DNA of 6,210 bases from Thermoplasmata archaeon (lineage in GTDB: Archaea; Thermoplasmatota; Thermoplasmata; Lutacidiplasmatales; UBA184). The position numbers and the translations under genes are program-made. The notes below the pieces were generated by a model, which searched no databases, was not told where the DNA came from, and saw only the letters and a program-made list of their open reading frames with translations. Location of the stretch: positions 1 through 6,210 of the forward strand of contig JASHQY010000079.1 in NCBI GenBank assembly GCA_030038885.1. Reading direction: 5' to 3'. Below are positions 1 to 5,233 of this stretch, piece after piece. Position 1 is the first letter of the stretch. Each line of letters begins with the position of its first letter.

Positions 1-1910
1 CGACCCTCGCCGCGTCCGTGCTCCTGCTCGCCGCCGCCGTGCTCGCGCTCGCGTTCGGCCCGGTGCACGGGATCGCGTGGGTCGGCCCGCTCGGCGACGC
101 GGAGTCGCTCTCGCTCGACGGGCTGTCCGCGTTCTTCGCGCTCGCGACCGCGATCGTCTGGATCGCGACGTCCGCCTACTCGCTCGGCTACGACGACCGC
201 CCGACGCCGCTGCTCGCGATCTGCTACAGCCTCACGCTCGGCGCGATCGCGCTCCTGATCGCCGCGTCGAGCTGGCTCCTCTTCCTGATCGGATGGGAGG
301 TCATGACGCTCGCGTCGTACGGGATGATCCTCGAGGCGCACGGGCGCCGGGGCCGGGTGTTCTCGGCGGGGTTCGTCTTCCTCGCGTTCGGCGAGGTCAG
401 CACGCTCCTGATCTTCCTCGCGGTCGCCGGGCTCCACGGGCTCACCGGGACGTTCGCCGAGGTCCCGGCGGTCGTCGCGGGGGGCCTCGGGACCCTCGTG
501 TTCCTCGCGGCGCTCGTCGGCTTCGGCTACAAGATGGGCGTCGCGCCGTTCCACCTGAGCGAGTGGTTGCCGATCGCCCACTCGTCGGCGCCGTCGAACG
601 CGTCGGCGGTGCTGAGCTCGACCCTGACCCTCGCCGGGGCCTACGGGCTCTTCCGCGTGCTCAGCGTGCTGCCGGCCCCGCCGCTCTGGTGGGGCGCGGT
701 CGTGCTGACGATCGGCGCCGTGTCGGTCCTGCTCGGGGCGCTGTTCGCCGCCGTCAGCGAGCACACGAAGGGGCTGCCGGCGTACAGCACGATCGAGAAC
801 AACGGGCTGATCCTGGTCGCGCTCGGGATCGCGCTGCTCGCCCGGACCGACGGCCTCGACGACCTCTACGTCTTCGCGCTGTTCGCCGCGTTCTACCAGG
901 CGCTCGCGCACGCGATCGCGAAGACCGCGCTCTTCCTGAGCGCCGGCTACGCCGAGCACGCCGCCCACACGTTCGATCTGAACGCGCTCGAGGGCCGGTC
1001 GAAGGACGTCGACCGGACCGCCTACCTCGGCACGCTCGCCGGGACCCTGAGCCTCGCGGCCGCTCCGCCGCTCGCCGGGTTCGTCAGCGAGTGGATGGTC
1101 CTCGAGGCGCTCTTCCAGTCGTACCGGTTCTCGCCGGAGTGGGTGCAGTTCGTCGGGCTGCTCGCCGGGGCGGCGGTCGCGCTCGCCGCCGGACTGATCC
1201 TCGTGACGATGGTGAAGTTCCTCGGGTTCACCGCCCTCTACCGGCCGCGGCCCGTGACCCCGGGAGCGCGCGCGCCATCGCTCGGCGGGCCGATCGCGGC
1301 GGTCGGCGCGGTCGTCCTCGGGATCGGGGTCGGCGCGCCGTGGATCCTGCGCTTTTTGACGCCGAGCGCGGCGGCGTTCGCGGGCGCGCCGGTGGTCGCT
1401 CCGGTGGGGGGATTGCTCTCGGTCCCGAACGGCTGGTCGATCCTCTCGGGGTCGCCGTTCGGGATCCTCTCGCCGCCCGTGATCCCGATCGCGCTCCTCC
1501 TCGGCGCGCTGGTCGCGGTGGGGTACTACGCGCTCGGGGGGCGGACAGCCCCGCGGCGCGTCGAGCCCTGGATGGCCGGCACCCCGGCGGGGCGCGCCGG
1601 CGAGACGTACACCTCGTTCGGCTACAGCACGCCGATCCGGATCATGCTGAGCTCGGTCCTCGCGACGCGGGAGGTCCGGACCCGGATCGGGGCGGCCCCC
1701 CCGTCCGAGGTCGCGACACCGGTGGCGTACTACGTCGAGCTCGAGGTGCTCGACCGGTTCCGGCTCGTCTACGACGACCTCGCGCGGTTCGGGGAGGTGC
1801 TCTCCGACTCGCTGAAGGAGGCGCTGATGCCCGGGCGGCTCGGCCGCTACCTCGCGTACATCCTGGTCGTCACGCTGCTGGTCGTGATCTACATCGCCCG
1901 GGCGGCGTGA
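1..1910 (+). CDS. hyfB: HyfB/HycC-like ion-translocating membrane subunit (hydrogenase-4 / complex I NuoL-M family), 5' end outside window
   Basis: This is a membrane subunit of a group-4 hydrogenase or complex-I-like redox complex, the part that moves H+ or Na+ across the cytoplasmic membrane. The frame is open from base 3. A GTG at 18 is available, but compared with E. coli HyfB about 45 N-terminal residues are missing, so the true start lies upstream. Residues below are numbered from that GTG. About 14 hydrophobic helices are visible. Expected antiporter residues are present: E94 in WEVMTLASY, K172 before the PFH...WLP loop, K251 before the AYSTIEN helix, K302 in HAIAKTALF and E358 in GFVSEW. 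The GFVSEW form and the C-terminal part (W518...Y531-P539, then a last helix at 611-628) match HyfB/HycC better than NuoL. Oddity: two extra residues (S181, E182) lie between H179 and W183. No hydrogenase or quinone-site subunit is in view; partners would be upstream. Family is firm; hydrogenase versus other complex is not. Confidence 0.88.
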   Translation, partial: TLAASVLLLAAAVLALAFGPVHGIAWVGPLGDAESLSLDGLSAFFALATAIVWIATSAYSLGYDDRPTPLLAICYSLTLGAIALLIAASSWLLFLIGWEVMTLASYGMILEAHGRRGRVFSAGFVFLAFGEVSTLLIFLAVAGLHGLTGTFAEVPAVVAGGLGTLVFLAALVGFGYKMGVAPFHLSEWLPIAHSSAPSNASAVLSSTLTLAGAYGLFRVLSVLPAPPLWWGAVVLTIGAVSVLLGALFAAVSEHTKGLPAYSTIENNGLILVALGIALLARTDGLDDLYVFALFAAFYQALAHAIAKTALFLSAGYAEHAAHTFDLNALEGRSKDVDRTAYLGTLAGTLSLAAAPPLAGFVSEWMVLEALFQSYRFSPEWVQFVGLLAGAAVALAAGLILVTMVKFLGFTALYRPRPVTPGARAPSLGGPIAAVGAVVLGIGVGAPWILRFLTPSAAAFAGAPVVAPVGGLLSVPNGWSILSGSPFGILSPPVIPIALLLGALVAVGYYALGGRTAPRRVEPWMAGTPAGRAGETYTSFGYSTPIRIMLSSVLATREVRTRIGAAPPSEVATPVAYYVELEVLDRFRLVYDDLARFGEVLSDSLKEALMPGRLGRYLAYILVVTLLVVIYIARAA

Positions 1911-1919
1911 GGGCTCACG
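1906..1919. terminator. Inverted repeat containing both stop codons of convergent genes
   Basis: CGTGAG-GG-CTCACG is a perfect 6-bp dyad with two bases between the arms. It includes the TGA of the hyfB-like gene (1908-1910) and the TGA of the universal stress protein on the other strand (1915-1917). As RNA it could form a 5-bp stem with a four-base loop on either transcript, so it may serve as a small bidirectional 3'-end structure. No T-tract follows on either strand, so a terminator role is inference. Confidence 0.35.
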
Positions 1920-2352
1920 GGACGACCGTCACCGGGCGGCCCGCGCGGAGCAGGACCTCGGTCGAGACCGATCCGAGCAGGATCCGGCTCGGGCCCCGGA
2001 GGCCGCGCGTGCCGACGACGATCAGGTCGGCGTTCACCTCCGCCGCGGCCGCGACGATCACCGACGGGGGATCGCCCTCCCGGATCCAGAGCTCGACGTG
2101 CTGCCCGCCGCGCTGGGCGACCCCCTGGATCGCGCGCAGCCGCTCCGCGATCGAGTCGACCTCGGAGTCCTGCTGCTCGTCGGTCCGGGGCTCGGCGACC
2201 AGCCGGGGAGCGGTCTTCGCGTGGACGATCCAGACCCCGCCGTCGGGGCCCCGCACGGTCCCGAGCGCGAACTGGACCGCCCGGTTCGACGCATCCGAGC
2301 CGTCGAACGCCACGACGATGCGCCGCACCGGCGGGGCGATGGGGGCTTCCAT
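1915..2352 (-). CDS. Universal stress protein, ATP-binding UspA type
   Basis: This is a single-domain universal stress protein of 145 residues, the normal length for one Usp domain; it is cytoplasmic and probably dimeric. The N-terminal strand IVVAFDGSD (12-20) carries the Asp that contacts ATP in MJ0577-type proteins. The C-terminal half has the complete nucleotide signature G-2x-G-9x-G-S: G114, G117, G127, S128. It ends with the usual RPVTVVP strand. The intact motif places it in the ATP-binding class rather than the non-binding UspA class; the physiological role of such proteins is stress survival, with the exact target unknown. The ATG at 2352 lies 12 bases after the TAG stop of paralog A, so the two are almost certainly co-transcribed. 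No separate promoter is visible. Its 3' end stops 4 bp from the convergent hyfB-like gene. Confidence 0.93.
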   Translation of the reverse strand: MEAPIAPPVRRIVVAFDGSDASNRAVQFALGTVRGPDGGVWIVHAKTAPRLVAEPRTDEQQDSEVDSIAERLRAIQGVAQRGGQHVELWIREGDPPSVIVAAAAEVNADLIVVGTRGLRGPSRILLGSVSTEVLLRAGRPVTVVP

Positions 2353-2364
2353 CCGTCCGCCCGC

Positions 2365-2808
2365 CTACCGGGGCGGGAGATAACGTTCTCCGGCCGCCGC
2401 CGCCTCCCGGTCCTCGGGAAGGTCGACCGGGCGGCCGGCCTTCTCGAAGGTCCGCAGCGCCGCCTCGAGCGCCTTGACCCGCCGCGAGAGCGCCTGGTTG
2501 TCGGAGAAGTACCGCTCGCACAGGATCGTGAGCCGCGCCCGCTCGCGCGCGCAGTCGACGAGATCGCCGGCGAGCTCGCGGATGCGCTCCTCCGGCGGGC
2601 GGCCCGCCGACGGCGGACCCTTCGCGCCGCTACCGGGCGGCGGGAGCAGGGGGAGGATCGCGGCCAGCCACAGCCAGAATCCCTCCGGACCGACCTCGTC
2701 CACGTCGATCCAGCGCGCGAGCCGGCGGCGCAGGTCCGGCGGGAGGTCGAATCCCGGCGGCGCGTCCCCGTCCTTCTTCGAGGTCCGGATCACGTAGCCC
2801 AGCACCAC
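2365..2808 (-). CDS. Unknown small protein, paralog A (WLWL / CExYxxDNQ family)
   Basis: I do not recognise this 147-residue protein. It is a paralog of the gene at 4433-4951: the two align without gaps from residue 1 to about 131, with 54 identities in residues 23-131. The conserved core runs: a basic helix ending W33-I-D-V; G40, G43 and W45-L-W-L; the hydrophobic stretch I51-L-P-L-L-P56; a variable Pro/Gly linker (57-72); and a long charged helix (73-122) with C97-E98, Y100 and D103-N104-Q105 followed by a leucine-spaced coiled-coil-like end. There is no signal peptide or true membrane segment. The start is GTG at 2808, chosen because the adjacent LG pair matches the start of paralog B and a purine-rich AAGGGATC lies about 4 bases upstream. 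It is the first gene of an operon with the universal stress protein. The Cys and Trp residues could suggest a ligand or partner pocket; that is inference. Confidence 0.85.
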   Translation of the reverse strand: MVLGYVIRTSKKDGDAPPGFDLPPDLRRRLARWIDVDEVGPEGFWLWLAAILPLLPPPGSGAKGPPSAGRPPEERIRELAGDLVDCARERARLTILCERYFSDNQALSRRVKALEAALRTFEKAGRPVDLPEDREAAAAGERYLPPR

Positions 2809-2883
2809 GGTCGATCCCTTCCCGAGCCCGCGGCGCCCCGCGACGGGGGCCGCCCGCCGTCGCGAACGCCGCCGGTCCGCTCC

Positions 2884-2895
2884 GCGAGCGCTCGC
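2884..2895. promoter_or_regulatory. 12-bp perfect palindrome at the expected start of paralog A transcription
   Basis: GCGAGCGCTCGC is a perfect 12-bp palindrome centred about 21 bp downstream of the TATA-like box, at the expected transcription start. Position and symmetry suit a repressor operator. A few palindromes of this size are expected by chance in a window this GC-rich, so the call is tentative. Confidence 0.3.
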
Positions 2896-2907
2896 AGCCC
2901 GACGGGG

Positions 2908-2914
2908 TATTTAG
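2908..2914 (-). promoter_or_regulatory. Candidate TATA box of the paralog A-usp operon
   Basis: On the minus strand this reads CTAAATA, an AT island in otherwise extremely GC-rich DNA, similar to an archaeal TATA box. Transcription would be expected to start about 26-27 bases downstream, near 2884, giving a leader of about 75 bases before the GTG at 2808. No good BRE is visible just upstream. The assignment rests on composition and spacing only. Confidence 0.5.
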
Positions 2915-2916
2915 TC

Positions 2917-3081
2917 CACGGCGTCCCCGGACCGTCGCCACGGGTTCCCGGAGGTGGAACGGAGTGTTCCGGGGGCCCTTCCGACACTACGACCTCTGGG
3001 GGAGGGAAAGGGTTGGGCGCGACCCCCGTGCGTCCGGGGGCGAGGTCGCCGTCCGGGTCCGTCCACCGAGCGTCCGGTCGC
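2917..3081. other. 165-bp non-coding region between the transporter gene and the paralog A promoter
   Basis: I find no credible gene here; the overlapping open frames are arginine/proline-rich and read as composition artefacts. On the minus strand, downstream of the transporter stop, there is a pyrimidine-rich tract (complement of 3001-3017) that could help end transcription. CGTCCGG occurs three times at 3031, 3050 and 3071, spaced about 20 bp apart, without further similarity around it. Confidence 0.5.
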
Positions 3082-3083
3082 TC
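3068..3083 (-). terminator. Inverted repeat at the transporter stop codon
   Basis: GAGCG-tccggt-CGCTC forms a 5-bp stem with a six-base loop and overlaps the transporter stop codon (3082-3084). It could mark the 3' end of the transporter mRNA, with the pyrimidine-rich tract further downstream. There is no immediate T-run, so this is weak. Confidence 0.25.
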
Positions 3084-3765
3084 AGTACGGGAGCACCTTC
3101 TTGCCGCCGTGGTGCTGCGCCGTGATGATCCCGGTCGCCACGTACCACGCCGCGAACCCGCAGATGAACGTGTCGATCCCCGTCGCCTCCCACAGCCCGT
3201 TCGAGACCGTGTGCCCGCCGCCCGAAAGACCGAAGTCGATCGCCAGCAGCACGAACGCGATCACGAGGGTCCAGAAGACGAATGCGATCCCGACGCCATG
3301 ATAATGCGAATTGATCGCGAACGTCAGCGTGAACAGCGCCCACACGACCATGAACCAGGCGATGTCGTACGGAGCGGTCGGGCCGAACGCCTTCACCGTG
3401 ATCCCGCTGAGGAACAGCGTGAACGCCCACCAGAAGGCGCCGTACCCGCAGAACGCGGACCCCGGGAAGATCTCCCCGCGCCGGAGCATGATCACTCCCG
3501 CCACGAACTGGGCACTGCCGCCGAACGCGAGCGCCATGGGGAACACGGCGCCGTTGTCCACGCCCCAGTTGATCCCCTGCGACGCGATCCCCATGCCCGC
3601 GATCATCGTGGTCGTGCCGAACCCGCATAATCCGACCACGCTCGCGGGTGCCCAAAACGGATCCTTGGTCTGCGCCGGGGCACTCGGCGCCTCTGCCGTG
3701 GCAGGTGTTGCCATGGCCCACGGTAACACGGGACTCAGTACATAATCAGTGAGGCTCGTTAGCAT
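3082..3765 (-). CDS. satP: GPR1/FUN34/YaaH (SatP) family acetate/succinate transporter
   Basis: This is a six-helix membrane transporter of the AceTr family; characterised members import acetate or succinate with H+. Helices fall near residues 41-59, 74-94, 102-125, 136-152, 158-178 and 195-217 of a 227-residue protein, close to the family length. Family blocks are clear: GFGTTT (48-53), MALAFGGSAQFVAG (77-90), GYGAFWW (107-113), FVLLAID (171-177), and a C-terminus ending in VLP as in E. coli SatP. F49 and Y108 align with residues of the constriction described in bacterial SatP. Oddity: the usual NPAPLGL signature before helix 1 is replaced by APASVVGL (39-46). The ATG at 3765 is preferred because the promoter predicts transcription from about 3768, making the mRNA nearly leaderless. 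ATG 3714 (210 aa, MATPATAEAP...) is the main alternative. It is probably monocistronic. Its substrate cannot be decided from sequence. Confidence 0.92.
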   Translation of the reverse strand: MLTSLTDYVLSPVLPWAMATPATAEAPSAPAQTKDPFWAPASVVGLCGFGTTTMIAGMGIASQGINWGVDNGAVFPMALAFGGSAQFVAGVIMLRRGEIFPGSAFCGYGAFWWAFTLFLSGITVKAFGPTAPYDIAWFMVVWALFTLTFAINSHYHGVGIAFVFWTLVIAFVLLAIDFGLSGGGHTVSNGLWEATGIDTFICGFAAWYVATGIITAQHHGGKKVLPY

Positions 3766-3780
3766 GGTACGGCTTGACGT

Positions 3781-3792
3781 GGTCGGCTGACC
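3781..3792. promoter_or_regulatory. Small dyad GGTC-ggct-GACC beside the transporter TATA box
   Basis: An inverted repeat with 4-bp arms and a 4-bp spacer directly abuts the downstream side of the transporter TATA box. A regulator bound here would block transcription initiation. The arms are short, so chance is a serious alternative. Confidence 0.25.
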
Positions 3793-3805
3793 TATATACA
3801 TTTCC
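3792..3805 (-). promoter_or_regulatory. satP: BRE plus TATA box of the transporter gene
   Basis: The minus strand reads GGAAAT (complement of 3800-3805) directly followed by GTATATAG (complement of 3792-3799). GGAAAT fits the archaeal BRE consensus RNWAAW at every position, and TATATA is a strong TATA core. The centre is about 30 bp upstream of the ATG at 3765, so transcription should begin within a few bases of the start codon. An in-frame ATG lies inside this element (3801) and is rejected as a start. This is the best promoter in the window. Confidence 0.72.
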
Positions 3806-3893
3806 TTCGCATCGAGGGCAACGGACGCCGGCCCGGGACGCCGCGCGGTCCCGTTCCCCGCCGTTCGGACGGGTCGGGCCGGCGCGCGGACGC

Positions 3894-4436
3894 TCAGCGG
3901 ATCGCGCCGAACGCGCCGCGCCGGCCGATCCGCTCGGACGGGGCGGCCGCGCCCTCGTCGGAGGGGCGGAGCGCGAGGTCGGAGAGGACCCGCTGGATCA
4001 TCGGCGGTGACGTGAGCGAGGTGGTCGCGGGATCGACCCACGCGAAGTCGATCGCCTCCCGGCTCGGGCGCGTGGCCGAGCCGTCCACGGGGTACGCGAG
4101 GAAGCACGCGAGGACCCAGTGGACCGGGGACCCTCCCGGATCGGGAGCGAAGTCCTCGTAGAGACCGAGGAGGCCGGCGACCTCGACATCGAGCCCGATC
4201 TCCTCCCGCACCTCCCGGACGGCCGCCGCCGAGAGCGTTTCCCCCGGTCGGGGGTACCCCTCGGGGAGGACCCACGTCTTGCGGAACGGTTCGTCCTCCT
4301 CCCGGATGACGAGCACCTTGCCGCCCCGCCGCACGGCCGCCGCGGCGAGGAGGCGCACATCGGAGGCGCGCTCTTCGGCCGCCCCCGAGGTGGACCTCCG
4401 CTGGAGCGGATCGCGCGGTCGCGCCGGGACGCTCAT
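3894..4436 (-). CDS. Nudix hydrolase (MutT/ADP-ribose pyrophosphatase-like)
   Basis: This is a Mg2+-dependent hydrolase of nucleoside-diphosphate-linked compounds, cytoplasmic, 180 residues. The Nudix box GX5EX7REUXEEXGU is complete: G60, E66, R74, E75, V76, E78, E79, G81, L82; E78 and E79 are the metal-binding pair. It is preceded by the typical TWVLPEG strand (54-60) and followed by EAIDFAWVDP (127-136), as in house-cleaning Nudix enzymes. No extra substrate-specific motif is evident, so ADP-ribose, oxidised dNTPs or a diadenosine polyphosphate are all possible. The ATG at 4436 is chosen because it overlaps the TGA of paralog B as ATGA (4433-4436), the classic arrangement of translational coupling. 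The first 25 residues are low-complexity and the last 25 look disordered. The open frame continues upstream to 4856, but that part is the shadow of paralog B. Confidence 0.92.
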   Translation of the reverse strand: MSVPARPRDPLQRRSTSGAAEERASDVRLLAAAAVRRGGKVLVIREEDEPFRKTWVLPEGYPRPGETLSAAAVREVREEIGLDVEVAGLLGLYEDFAPDPGGSPVHWVLACFLAYPVDGSATRPSREAIDFAWVDPATTSLTSPPMIQRVLSDLALRPSDEGAAAPSERIGRRGAFGAIR

Positions 4437-4951
4437 GAGAACCCGTCCGAGGACGTCGGGTCGGTCGCCCGGCCGCTCGCGGGGGTTCGGGATCGCCGCG
4501 ATCCGGTGCGGGCCCTCCCGTCGCGACGGAGCGCCGGCCCGGCGCCCCCCGCGGGGTCGGGGATCTCCACCCGACCGCCCCCCCGCACGATCTCGCGGAG
4601 CGACGCCTCGAGCGCCGTCAGCCGCCGAGCGAGGACCTGGTTGTCCCGGGCGTACTGCTCGCAGATCACGGCGAGGCGGGTCCGGTCGCGCGCGTGGTCG
4701 ATCAGGCGGCGCTGGAGCTGCCGGACCTGCTCCGGGGCCGGGTCGCCCGGCGGGGACGGCACCGACCGAGTCCCCTCCGGGTCCGGGAGGAGCGGAAGCA
4801 CCTCGCGCAGCCACAGCCAGAGCCCGTCGGCCCCCAGCTGCTCCACGTCGATCCACCCGGCGAGCCGGCGCTGGAGGTCCTCGGGGACGACGGTCCCGGA
4901 GGGCCCTTCCTTCCGTCCCTTTCCGGACGCCGTCATTGCGTGGCCGAGCAT
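4433..4951 (-). CDS. Unknown small protein, paralog B (WLWL / CExYxxDNQ family)
   Basis: This is the second copy of the unrecognised family, 172 residues. Every core feature of paralog A is at the same residue number: W33-I-D-V, G40, G43, W45-L-W-L, L52-P-L-L-P56, D85, A87-R88, R90, R92-L93, C97-E98, Y100, D103-N104-Q105, L107, R109-R110, A113-L-E-A116, L118-R119. The linker at 57-73 is divergent but equal in length. After about residue 132 it has a private Arg/Gly/Ser-rich tail of some 40 residues that paralog A lacks; this tail reads into the Nudix start, so the last bases do double duty. The ATG at 4951 is preferred over ATG 4936 because the following LG matches paralog A. There are no membrane helices or signal peptide. 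It is the first gene of the operon with the Nudix hydrolase. Function is unknown; the C-terminal helix suggests self-association. Confidence 0.85.
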   Translation of the reverse strand: MLGHAMTASGKGRKEGPSGTVVPEDLQRRLAGWIDVEQLGADGLWLWLREVLPLLPDPEGTRSVPSPPGDPAPEQVRQLQRRLIDHARDRTRLAVICEQYARDNQVLARRLTALEASLREIVRGGGRVEIPDPAGGAGPALRRDGRARTGSRRSRTPASGRATDPTSSDGFS

Positions 4952-5022
4952 CGCTGCTGCCGTTCAGGGGTCATCGGCAGCGCGCTGCAGTTTCCGCCCG
5001 CGGCTTCGCCGGCGGCGGCTAA

Positions 5023-5040
5023 CCCCTCAGCCGAGAGGGG
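5023..5040. promoter_or_regulatory. Inverted repeat at the expected start of paralog B transcription
   Basis: CCCCTC-agccga-GAGGGG has perfect 6-bp arms and a six-base spacer. Its centre (5031.5) is about 26 bp downstream, on the minus strand, of the TATA-like box at 5054-5062, where transcription of paralog B should start. An operator or a 5'-leader hairpin are both possible. If the TATA box instead serves the plus strand, the repeat would lie just upstream of that promoter. Confidence 0.35.
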
Positions 5041-5053
5041 GAAAGAGCGGCTC

Positions 5054-5062
5054 GGTATAAGG
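5054..5062 (-). promoter_or_regulatory. Candidate TATA box between paralog B and the OB-fold gene
   Basis: The minus strand reads CCTTATACC, close to an archaeal CTTATA box. It would give a leader of about 80 bases to the ATG at 4951, nearly the same geometry as paralog A. The plus strand reads GGTATAAGG and could also drive the OB-fold gene, but with a leader of about 150 bases. No other AT-rich box is seen in this divergent intergenic region, so use in both directions cannot be excluded. Confidence 0.45.
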
Positions 5063-5233
5063 GGATTCGCGCGAGGTCGGCGGCCGAACGGCGAGCGATC
5101 CCGGGCCGGCGCCGGCCGCGGGAGCGTCCGGGCGGTGGGTCGGGGGCGCGTCGGTACCGGTCTCCGCGTGGGGCCCGGGGCCTCCGCCCGCCGGAGGGAA
5201 CCGTCTTGTCACCGGGGTTCCTGGCGGACGACG
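5063..5233. other. Non-coding leader region upstream of the OB-fold gene
   Basis: No gene is supported here; with 4952-5062 it makes a 282-bp divergent spacer. It contains a 14-bp perfect palindrome GGCCGGCGCCGGCC (5104-5117) and a hairpin CCTCCG-cccgc-CGGAGG (5181-5197) whose right arm holds a GGAGG Shine-Dalgarno-like sequence. That is about 36 bases before the ATG at 5234, too far to be its ribosome-binding site. The OB-fold frame stays open through this region, but the translation is Arg/Gly-rich and without an alternative start codon near 5234. Confidence 0.4.

Noticed and set aside
77..2383. 768-codon open frame on the plus strand overlapping the hyfB-like gene and usp
   Set aside because: The translation is an Arg/Ala/Gly/Pro-rich string with no domain, typical of the alternate frame of GC-rich genes; hyfB and usp explain the same DNA.
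2665..2678. 14-bp sequence repeated at 4808-4821, considered as a mobile-element or recombination repeat
   Set aside because: It encodes the shared WLWL core of the two paralogs and is explained by their common origin.
2790..2987. Small minus-strand ORF upstream of paralog A (65 codons)
   Set aside because: It spans the candidate TATA box, has no recognisable features and overlaps the paralog A start in another frame.
3031..3077. Three CGTCCGG copies about 20 bp apart, considered as a repeat array
   Set aside because: Only 7 bp are shared, spacing is unequal (19 and 21) and the motif is GC-only; chance is sufficient. No CRISPR-like array is present.
2098..3630. 510-codon plus-strand open frame opposite usp, paralog A and the transporter
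   Set aside because: Highly charged, domain-free translation; it crosses the promoter region and three well-supported minus-strand genes.
3082..3801. Transporter start at ATG 3801 (MYIGQP...)
   Set aside because: This ATG lies inside the BRE/TATA element itself, so it would be upstream of the expected transcription start.
3082..4275. 397-residue version of the transporter, fused to upstream sequence
   Set aside because: The extension reads the Nudix gene in a wrong frame and crosses the BRE/TATA promoter; the family length fits about 210-227 residues.
3894..4856. 320-residue version of the Nudix protein
   Set aside because: The extra N-terminal part is the shadow of paralog B; the ATG at 4436 with the ATGA overlap gives a normal-sized Nudix protein.
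5104..5117. GGCCGGCGCCGGCC palindrome considered as an attachment or origin site
   Set aside because: Pure G/C palindromes are frequent at this composition; no AT-rich unwinding region, integrase gene or repeated copies accompany it.
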